Origin: Ignatzschineria sp.
GTDB lineage: Bacteria > Pseudomonadota > Gammaproteobacteria > Cardiobacteriales > Wohlfahrtiimonadaceae
Assembly: GCA_030150405.1 (NCBI GenBank)
Contig: JASLFU010000040.1
Coordinates: 1-12,148 of the forward strand
DNA length: 12,148 nt
Direction: 5' to 3'
Part shown: positions 1 through 4,429 of the stretch, piece after piece
How positions within the stretch are numbered: position 1 is the first letter of the stretch
Layout of the letters: every line of letters starts with the position of its first letter
Program-made: the position numbers and the translations under genes
Notes under the pieces: generated by a model
Seen by the model: the letters and a program-made list of their open reading frames with translations, nothing else
Database searches by the model: none
Told to the model about the DNA's origin: nothing

Positions 1-196
1 TTTAGCGATTAAGCTTCTAACGAATGAGGATCTTGGGATCTCAAGCGATGCGAAAGAGGCGATCGCCTTTGCGCTTTTAGGGCATCAAACTCGGCACCGC
101 TTAGCAAATAATGCGCCAGCAGCCACAGGAGCGGCCTTTCCTTTGATCTTAGGGCAGATCGCGCCTAATCCTTATCCTAAAACAGGGAGTATTTAG
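1..196 (+). CDS. anmK: Anhydro-N-acetylmuramic acid kinase, C-terminal end (5' cut by window)
   Basis: The frame starting at base 2 is open to a TAG at 194-196 and gives the last 64 residues of a protein. AnmK phosphorylates and opens 1,6-anhydro-N-acetylmuramic acid in the cytoplasm, feeding recycled murein sugar towards MurNAc-6-phosphate. The tail shows the family's C-terminal pattern: an S-S-D-A-K-E-A-I-A-F-A-L-L stretch, then N-N-A-P-A-A-T-G-A, then a LILGQIAPNPYP ending, matching the N-x-P-x-(A/V)-T-G-A and (I)LG-x-(I/L)-x-P pattern I know from AnmK proteins. The ATP-binding N-terminal half lies outside the window, so activity cannot be judged. The call rests on this short tail only. 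No classic terminator follows; the next gene starts 227 bp on. Confidence 0.82.
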   Translation, partial: LAIKLLTNEDLGISSDAKEAIAFALLGHQTRHRLANNAPAATGAAFPLILGQIAPNPYPKTGSI

Positions 197-283
197 AAGA
201 ATATTTAAATAGTTTTACACATTATTTTACGATTCAAAGGGCTAAAGCTACGCGAAAGAGCAGTTAACTACTACGCTTTATAG

Positions 284-340
284 AAGAGAAGAGGCTTTGC
301 AAATCCTCTTAAAAAATTAAAGATGCAAAGGTCTTCTCTT
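284..340 (+). repeat. Long imperfect hairpin in the anmK-doxX gap
   Basis: Bases 284-292 pair perfectly with 332-340 (9 bp) and 295-301 with 324-330 (7 bp). They are separated by a 2x1 internal loop and close a 22-base A/T-rich loop. No T run follows, so this is a poor intrinsic terminator for anmK. It may be an RNA structure in the doxX leader, an mRNA 3' end structure for anmK, or a DNA dyad. Pairing is seen directly; the role is unknown. Confidence 0.55.
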
Positions 341-347
341 CAGGTTG

Positions 348-410
348 CGGGGCAAACAGTAGTTCCCCCGACACCGACTGCTAGACACTATACCGCATCG
401 AAATCGATGC
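348..410 (+). promoter_or_regulatory. Structured doxX leader with a dyad before the ribosome binding site
   Basis: Two further pairings lie between the large hairpin and doxX. A CGGGG...CCCCG stem lies around 348-370. A very tight dyad GCATCGA (395-401) / TCGATGC (404-410) is separated by AA, or by four bases if read as a 6-bp RNA hairpin. The dyad ends four bases before the AGAGAG that serves as the doxX ribosome binding site (413-418). It could be an operator or a hairpin that affects translation. I do not recognise any riboswitch class here. Confidence 0.35.
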
Positions 411-423
411 AAAGAGAGCCATC

Positions 424-873
424 ATGAATCGTTTTAAAACGCCAGCCACTGGAGATCTCTTCTCCTCCCTCTCCCGCTATGAGCCTTATGCCGTTGCGCT
501 TTTACGCATAGTTACAGCCTTTCTCTTTATTCAGCATGGGACCGCTAAGCTCTTCTCTGTTCCTTTTGTGGATGGAATGGCAGGCGCACCTTTAACCTCT
601 ATCTATGGAGTAGCGGCGATCTTAGAGATTCTGGGGGGAGGCTTAGTTTTAATAGGCGCCTTTACCCGTGTCGCTGCTTTTATTCTCTCAGGAGAGATGG
701 CGGTCGCTTACTTTATAGGGCATCTCTCAGGAGCGCCGGAAACATTTCTTGTCCCGCTCCATAATGGCGGGGAGTCGGCCATTTTATTCGCCTTTATCTT
801 CCTCTTTTTAGTGGCGCGTGGAGCCGGCAGTTTTGCGTTAGATAATTATCTCTTTCAAGCTCGTGATCAATAA
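424..873 (+). CDS. DoxX family integral membrane protein
   Basis: The product has 149 residues and four hydrophobic segments at about 24-40, 59-79, 83-100 and 117-133, typical of the small DoxX family in the inner membrane. Family hallmarks visible are LRI-x3-LF-x2-HG near 27-39, LEILGGG-x-L-x-G-x3-R at 67-82, a histidine at 100, NGGESA at 114-119 and a G-x-GSFALD ending at 133-140. Members are linked to quinone- or sulfur-related redox work and, in mycobacteria, to a membrane oxidoreductase complex with a superoxide dismutase; the biochemical activity of this branch is unsettled. The ATG at 424 follows an AGAGAG (413-418). The gene stands alone: 227 bp separate it from anmK and 162 bp from kdoO. 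No dedicated terminator is evident after it, so read-through into kdoO is possible. Confidence 0.88.
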   Translation: MNRFKTPATGDLFSSLSRYEPYAVALLRIVTAFLFIQHGTAKLFSVPFVDGMAGAPLTSIYGVAAILEILGGGLVLIGAFTRVAAFILSGEMAVAYFIGHLSGAPETFLVPLHNGGESAILFAFIFLFLVARGAGSFALDNYLFQARDQ

Positions 874-972
874 GAAGCGCCTCAAAGTGGGGAATCTTTA
901 GTATCATAGGAGTAAGTAAAATTTCTGATCACCCCTAGTATCGAATCATAAGTGTAGAAATAGGGAGGATCG

Positions 973-1000
973 CTTCCTAGAGTACGATCTTTTTAGGAAG
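973..1000 (+). repeat. 7-bp inverted repeat ahead of kdoO
   Basis: CTTCCTA (973-979) and TAGGAAG (994-1000) form a perfect 7-bp dyad with a 14-base spacer containing a short T run. It lies 36 bp upstream of the kdoO start, so it could be an operator or a leader hairpin. I could not place a convincing promoter in the 874-1035 gap. Confidence 0.35.
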
Positions 1001-1035
1001 GGCAGAACAGTATTTATTGTAAAAGAGAGGACAAG

Positions 1036-1962
1036 ATGCAAAATCATGAAGGAAATCCCAAAGCTCATGAAGGTTTAACGCCACCGGTGTTGGAGCTTCC
1101 CCATAATGAGTGGCGTTTTGAAGCTCCTGCAGATCCCAATATCGCCGCCGCGTTAGAGCGGGGGGATGTGTTGGTATTGCCCAATCTCCCTTTTGGTCTT
1201 CTTGAGAGTGAGCGAGGGCTGCTCGATCCCTCTTATGTAAGTCCAAAGCGTAAAAATATTAGCTTTAATGTGGAAAAGGGCACACTCCGCGGGGTGAATG
1301 AGGAGATCCCAGCAGAGACTAAAGAGAAAATCCAAGGATTACTAGAGCGCTATAACGCCTCTACCCACTCCTTAATTACCCATCTTATTCCCCAATATAA
1401 GGGCAAGCTTAAAGGAGCGGTGAATACTCTTCGCCTTAATAAAGTGGATAAATGGGGGGAGAGCAACTCCTTTAGGAAGGATGATCGTCGTCTTCATGTG
1501 GATGCCTTTCCTTCTCGCCCTCTTCAGGGGGAGCGAATTTTGCGGATCTTTACCAATATTAATCCCGAAGGTTTCTCAAGAGAGTGGCGTGTAGGCGAAC
1601 CGTTTCCTCAGTTAGCGGAGCGTCTTTTGCCTAAAATTAAGCCTTACTCAAGTTTAAGCGCTTGGTTTTTAAATACATTTCAGATCACGAAGAGTTTCCG
1701 CACTCATTATGATCATATTATGTTGCAGATGCATGACACCATGAAGATGGATCAAGAGTATCAAGATAATGGTATTCAGTGGGATGTGGATTTCCGCCCC
1801 GGCACAACGTGGATCTGCTTTTCAGACCAGACGCCCCATGCCGCAATGGGGGGGCAATATATGCTTGAGCAGACTTTCCATTTAGATGTGGATGATATGG
1901 TGGACCCAAGCCAATCTCCCTTAAAAGTGCTAGAAGGCTTAATGGGTAAACCTTTAGTTTAA
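1036..1962 (+). CDS. kdoO: Kdo 3-hydroxylase (Fe(II)/2-oxoglutarate dioxygenase)
   Basis: This 308-residue protein matches the KdoO family, which hydroxylates C3 of the outer Kdo sugar in the lipopolysaccharide inner core to give Ko (known from Burkholderia and Yersinia). Visible hallmarks are the Fe(II) ligands H154-x-D156 in RRLHVDAFPSRP, followed by the family block RILRIFTNINP (168-178), S-R-E-W-R-V-G-E-P-F (181-190), R-T-H-Y-D-H-I-M-L-x-M-H-D (222-234) and the distal ligand H268 in DQTPHAAMGGQ. The facial triad H154/D156/H268 is therefore complete, and the length is normal. There is no signal peptide, in line with a cytoplasmic enzyme acting on lipid A-Kdo2 at the inner face of the membrane. 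The ATG at 1036 has an AGAGAGG ribosome binding site just upstream (about 1024-1030). It appears monocistronic, ending before the hairpins at 1986-2079. The assignment is from motifs; Ko itself is an inference. Confidence 0.9.
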   Translation: MQNHEGNPKAHEGLTPPVLELPHNEWRFEAPADPNIAAALERGDVLVLPNLPFGLLESERGLLDPSYVSPKRKNISFNVEKGTLRGVNEEIPAETKEKIQGLLERYNASTHSLITHLIPQYKGKLKGAVNTLRLNKVDKWGESNSFRKDDRRLHVDAFPSRPLQGERILRIFTNINPEGFSREWRVGEPFPQLAERLLPKIKPYSSLSAWFLNTFQITKSFRTHYDHIMLQMHDTMKMDQEYQDNGIQWDVDFRPGTTWICFSDQTPHAAMGGQYMLEQTFHLDVDDMVDPSQSPLKVLEGLMGKPLV

Positions 1963-2000
1963 AGTTATACAGTTTAAACTATAAACCCCTTGTATAGGGG
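1955..2000 (+). repeat. Two small dyads over and after the kdoO stop
   Basis: TAGTTTAAA (1955-1963) pairs with TTTAAACTA (1973-1981), and CCCCT (1986-1990) pairs with AGGGG (1996-2000) around the loop TGTAT. Neither is followed by a T run, so they are more likely 3' stabilising structures or chance A/T dyads than terminators. They precede the better terminator candidate at 2030-2079. Confidence 0.35.
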
Positions 2001-2029
2001 CTAGATTAAAAAGCCTTTAAACAGCTTGT

Positions 2030-2079
2030 AAAACCGAAGTTGTCAAAATGTTTGACCACAGAAGCAGCTTCGGTTTTTT
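2030..2079 (+). terminator. Terminator after kdoO with nested hairpins
   Basis: AAAACCGAAG (2030-2039) pairs with CTTCGGTTTT (2068-2077), and the right arm runs into T2074-2079, as expected of an intrinsic terminator. The long 28-base loop holds a second perfect stem, GTCAAA (2042-2047) / TTTGAC (2051-2056). A third short stem, GAAG (2061-2064) / CTTC (2068-2071), competes for the right arm of the main stem. The layout resembles an attenuator, although a plain kdoO terminator is the simplest reading. Confidence 0.6.
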
Positions 2080-2098
2080 ATCGTTCCTATTTTAAGGC

Positions 2099-2104
2099 TA
2101 TAAT
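2099..2104 (+). promoter_or_regulatory. Candidate -10 box for rhtC
   Basis: A perfect TATAAT sits 105 bp before the rhtC ATG, just after the kdoO terminator. The -35 region is poor: a T-rich TTTTTA at 2075-2080 with an 18-base spacer, which is the T run of the terminator. The perfect hexamer and its position support a promoter; the weak -35 suggests an activator or low strength. Confidence 0.4.
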
Positions 2105-2134
2105 TAGGCGCTTTCTTGTAAAAGGGGTAAGAAG

Positions 2135-2233
2135 ATGCAGGAAAGCGGTGATATTGGTGGGTGCTCAAAAGAGCGCAATTTATCGGATAATCAATTTAGA
2201 GAGATTAGATGGACATTTTACTACTGCTCTTAA
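2135..2233 (+). other. Candidate 32-codon leader ORF overlapping the rhtC start
   Basis: An ATG at 2135 follows an AAAGGGG ribosome binding site (2121-2127) that is stronger than that of rhtC. The frame runs 32 codons to a TAA at 2231-2233, overlapping the first 25 bases of rhtC in another frame. The deduced peptide begins MQESGDIGGC and has no run of threonine, serine or branched-chain residues, so classic amino-acid attenuation is not suggested. Bases 2108-2118 can pair with 2166-2176 (10 of 11 positions, one G-T), enclosing this start. It may act through translational coupling, or it may be chance. It is not counted as a proven gene. Confidence 0.25.
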
Positions 2234-2844
2234 CCGTTGCGGGGGTACATCTTGCGGCGCTTGCTTCACCGGGACCGGACTTTTTCTTTATTACACAAGT
2301 AGCGGTGAATCATTCCCGTAAAGATGCCCTTAAAGCCGTAATCGGGATCACTCTTGGCGTGGTGGTTTGGGCCGCCGTGGCACTGCTGGGTCTTCATATT
2401 TTAGTGGAGCGCGTGGCTTGGATTCGGGGAGTGCTCTATTTTGCAGGGGGAGCTTATTTAAGTTATCTCGGCTTTCTACTCTTAAGGGGAGCTCTCTCTG
2501 CTCCGGTTATGGTGGGGGAGCATAAATCTCGCCGTGCACTTAGTCGGGAAAAGCTACTTTTAAAAGGATTGCTGACGAATCTGGCAAACCCCAAAGCGCT
2601 GATCTATTTTGGGAGTGTTTTTATCCTTTTTGTGGGGGAGGGAGTAAGTAGCGGGGCACGAGGTGCGATCTTTACCCTTGTGGTAGGGGAGACCTTTCTC
2701 TGGTTTAGTTTAGTGGCGTTACTCTTCTCTATTCCCGCATTAAAAGCGGCTTATCAGAAGGCGGGGCGATATTTAGATGGCTTAGCAGGGCTCTTCTTTT
2801 TAGGTTTTGGCCTTAATCTGATCTATCAAGTTTTTTGGGGTTAA
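2209..2844 (+). CDS. rhtC: RhtC-type threonine/homoserine exporter (LysE/RhtB family)
   Basis: The 211-residue product is an inner-membrane amino-acid exporter of the LysE/RhtB superfamily. It resembles E. coli RhtC (about 206 residues, threonine efflux) along its whole length: V-H-L-A-A-L-A-S-P-G-P-D-F-F-F (13-27), RKDALKAVIGITLGV (37-51), a V-V-W-A-A-V-A-L-L-G-L-H run (52-63), the signature KGLLTNLANPKA-x-IYFGSVF (119-138), and D-G-L-A-G-x-L-F-x-G-F-G near the C-terminus (190-201). Five to six hydrophobic helices fill the chain. A TAG stop directly abuts the ATG in frame, so no longer start is possible; AGAGAG (2198-2203) is the ribosome binding site. It has its own candidate promoter and is transcribed alone. 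Substrate is inferred from the close RhtC likeness; homoserine or other amino acids are possible. Confidence 0.92.
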   Translation: MDILLLLLTVAGVHLAALASPGPDFFFITQVAVNHSRKDALKAVIGITLGVVVWAAVALLGLHILVERVAWIRGVLYFAGGAYLSYLGFLLLRGALSAPVMVGEHKSRRALSREKLLLKGLLTNLANPKALIYFGSVFILFVGEGVSSGARGAIFTLVVGETFLWFSLVALLFSIPALKAAYQKAGRYLDGLAGLFFLGFGLNLIYQVFWG

Positions 2845-2848
2845 TCGT

Positions 2849-2905
2849 TTATCCCCACTCATCGTCAGAGTTCTCCGAAGTGTTATCCACAGGAATTGTG
2901 CATAA
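2849..2905 (+). promoter_or_regulatory. Cluster of DnaA boxes
   Basis: A perfect DnaA box TTATCCACA is at 2883-2891. A second perfect box, TTATGCACA, lies on the minus strand at 2897-2905 (plus strand reads TGTGCATAA), only five bases away and facing the first. A one-mismatch box TTATCCCCA is at 2849-2857. The 200 bp to the right are A/T-rich. This gap lies in a region of converging genes without dnaA, mnmG or atp genes in view, so I call DnaA-binding sites rather than an origin. Sites are seen directly; binding is inferred. Confidence 0.5.
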
Positions 2906-3039
2906 GTGAGGATCTATTCCCATCGGTATAGGAATAATTTTCTAAAGGGTGAAAGGTTATTAAAAAGTGTAGAATGTTTTAATAGAACTTATATCGATTT
3001 TATCGAGCGCTAATAGAGTTCAATATTATAAGAGTTAAG

Positions 3040-3055
3040 TTAGCGTATTAGCGTA
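3040..3055 (+). repeat. Tandem 8-bp repeat upstream of the DUF2798 gene
   Basis: TTAGCGTA occurs twice head to tail (3040-3047 and 3048-3055), 51 bp before the downstream ATG. Its place in a promoter region suggests a binding site for a regulator that reads direct repeats. Two copies of a short word are weak evidence. Confidence 0.35.
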
Positions 3056-3106
3056 ATGAGATCTTGAAAGATATGAAATATTCAACAATTAGCAGAGAGA
3101 AGAATT

Positions 3107-3352
3107 ATGAAGAAGTTAGCACCCCCTATGATGCGTTATATCTTACCCCTTATCCTCACCTGTTTTATGACCTGCGTGGTCTCTTTAATTAGTGTTTTGC
3201 GAGCGATGGGAGGCGTAGAGCCAGGATTTTTGGGCGTTTGGTTTAGCTCTTGGCTGATCGCTTGGGCAGTTGCTTGGCCGGCGATGATTCTCTTTATGCC
3301 GGTCGCCCAGAAAATTGCTCGCTTAGTGGTAGAGGCTCCACCAAAGCAATAA
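3107..3352 (+). CDS. DUF2798 family small membrane protein
   Basis: The product has 81 residues with a positive N-terminus (MKK) and two hydrophobic helices at about 10-32 and 44-66. The second carries the typical F-x3-W-L-x-A-W-A-V-A-W-P pattern, followed by a short basic tail. This two-helix layout, with FLGVWFSSWLIAWAVAWPA at 41-59, is what I know of the DUF2798 family, whose function is not established. The ATG at 3107 follows AGAGAGAAG at about 3096-3104, a good ribosome binding site. It is a single-gene unit: a 262-bp gap with DnaA boxes and a tandem repeat lies upstream, and a strong terminator lies downstream. The family call is from memory of the sequence pattern. Confidence 0.75.
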   Translation: MKKLAPPMMRYILPLILTCFMTCVVSLISVLRAMGGVEPGFLGVWFSSWLIAWAVAWPAMILFMPVAQKIARLVVEAPPKQ

Positions 3353-3425
3353 GCTTATTTTGGTGCGATTATTTTATATTTTAGGGAGAAGGTTTAATCT
3401 CTCTACTCTCTAAAAGGGAAAAAAT

Positions 3426-3461
3426 AAAAGCCCCGTAGACTTTACTCTATGGGGCTTTTTT
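3426..3461 (+). terminator. Bidirectional terminator between DUF2798 and GntR genes
   Basis: Bases 3426-3438 pair with 3447-3459 over 13 positions (one G-T pair), with an 8-base loop and a GC-rich GCCCC/GGGGC core. The right side ends in T3456-3461. On the other strand the A-rich left flank gives a matching U run, so the same hairpin can end the rightward DUF2798 gene and the leftward gntR-family gene. Confidence 0.9.
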
Positions 3462-3483
3462 GTAGATATAGAGGGATCATCCC

Positions 3484-4191
3484 TTACTTACGGATACTCT
3501 TATAGAGCGCAATCGTATCCTCGATATGGGTCTTCATAAGCTCCACACCACGATCCGCCTCTTTAGCCACTAGCGCATCGTAGAGTTGTCTGTGGGCCTC
3601 AATAAAGTGATCGGCCCGATCGAGCTTACGAACGTTGGTGCGCGTCTCATTTAAGGATTCATAAAACTGCTCAAAGATGATCTCCACCACCCGCACAAGC
3701 GTTGGGTTATGGCTGGCTTTTACGAGGGCAAGATGAAACTCCAGATCCTCTTTTGCCGCCGAGTTATTACTCTGTACAGCCTCTTCTAGGGTAACGAGTG
3801 CGGACTCAATACGGGTTAAATCCTCTTTTGTCGCTCGCTCTGTAGCAAGGACAAAGGCGCGTGTTTCCAACCCCTCGCGGATCTCTAATAGGTCTACAAT
3901 ATCTGCGCTGTGAATATTTAAAACCCGATTGCGTAGTTTGCTTAAAATAAGATCTTTATCACTATGGGTAAGAATTAATCCGCCCCCCTTATCGAGCAGA
4001 ATATTTTCGCTCCGAAGCACCTCAATGGCCCGGGTGATCTCAGGCTCAGGGTGTTTAAGGGTCTCCACAACTACAGACATCTCAGGTAGCAACTCCCCAG
4101 GGAGAAAAGCTCCCTTTTCGATTAGCTCCATAATATCTACAATCACCTCTTCGTGGGGTTCACGGCGTACAGTGGGCTCTAGGTTCATCAT
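3484..4191 (-). CDS. GntR-family regulator, FadR/FCD subfamily, divergent DNA-binding domain
   Basis: The protein has 235 residues. The N-terminal part (about 12-78) keeps the winged-helix frame of GntR regulators: I-M-E-L-I-E-K-G-A-F-L-P-G-E-L-L-P near 20-36 and a L-x-K-G-G-G wing near 66-71. The segment that normally reads like SERELAxxLGVSRxPVREAL is instead MSVVVETLKHPEPEITRAI (38-56), with a proline-rich turn. The C-terminal FCD ligand domain (about 85-230) looks intact: EIREGLE (103-109), D149 and H153 in D-L-E-F-H, N162, H200 and H222, the usual metal-site positions. Such proteins sense carboxylates or other small acids; the ligand cannot be read here. AGGAGG (complement of 4197-4202) serves either ATG at 4191 (5-base gap) or ATG at 4188 (8-base gap). 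It is transcribed separately from the upstream flavoprotein gene. Its targets may include itself or its neighbours. Confidence 0.85.
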   Translation of the reverse strand: MMNLEPTVRREPHEEVIVDIMELIEKGAFLPGELLPEMSVVVETLKHPEPEITRAIEVLRSENILLDKGGGLILTHSDKDLILSKLRNRVLNIHSADIVDLLEIREGLETRAFVLATERATKEDLTRIESALVTLEEAVQSNNSAAKEDLEFHLALVKASHNPTLVRVVEIIFEQFYESLNETRTNVRKLDRADHFIEAHRQLYDALVAKEADRGVELMKTHIEDTIALYKSIRK

Positions 4192-4209
4192 AATGGCCTC
4201 CTTTTGGTT

Positions 4210-4228
4210 GCATCTATCTGATCGATGC
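4210..4228 (-). promoter_or_regulatory. Dyad close to the regulator start, possible operator
   Basis: GCATC (4210-4214) and GATGC (4224-4228) form a 5-bp inverted repeat with a 9-base spacer, directly upstream of the ribosome binding site of the GntR-family gene. Its position suits autoregulation, but it does not match a GntR consensus I know. Confidence 0.3.
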
Positions 4229-4256
4229 TTAATTTATTCTTATTATTTTGCCTCTA

Positions 4257-4271
4257 ATCCCTTTAAGGGAT
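4257..4271 (-). promoter_or_regulatory. Perfect 15-base palindrome upstream of the regulator
   Basis: ATCCCTT-T-AAGGGAT is a perfect dyad with 7-bp arms, 66 bp before the first possible start of the GntR-family gene and outside any gene. Its length and symmetry fit a homodimer operator. Function is inferred only from symmetry and place. Confidence 0.35.
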
Positions 4272-4340
4272 CTCTTATAGATAGGCTAGTTCACTTTTGC
4301 ACACTTTGGGGTGGTCGGCAATGGTTTTTTGCAGAAAGAT

Positions 4341-4377
4341 AAAAAGCCGAAAGCAAGGTAAGTCTTACTTTCGGCTT
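4341..4377 (-). terminator. Terminator of the esterase/flavoprotein unit
   Basis: AAGCCGAAAG (4344-4353) pairs perfectly with CTTTCGGCTT (4368-4377). Inside the loop, GTAAG/CTTAC can extend the structure. Read leftward, the stem runs straight into TTTTTATC, an intrinsic terminator for the leftward transcript ending at 4430. Confidence 0.8.
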
Positions 4378-4429
4378 ATTTAGAGCATAAATAGGGGGCA
4401 TTGCTTGATAGCAGCCCTAAAAATAGGGG

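Noticed and set aside
345..423. Known riboswitch in the doxX leader
   Set aside because: I could not fit the conserved core of any riboswitch class I know; only simple stems are visible.
2040..2321. Rightward reading frame of 93 codons across the kdoO-rhtC gap
   Set aside because: It begins inside the terminator stem-loop, has no ribosome binding site and overlaps the first 113 bases of rhtC in another frame.
2845..3106. Chromosomal replication origin (oriC)
   Set aside because: The DnaA boxes and A/T-rich flank are suggestive, but genes on both sides run towards this region, there are too few boxes, and no dnaA, dnaN, mnmG or atp genes are in view.
3929..4342. Rightward frame of 137 codons opposite the GntR-family gene
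   Set aside because: It is antisense to a clear regulator with a good ribosome binding site, is of low-complexity serine/arginine character, and has no start signals.
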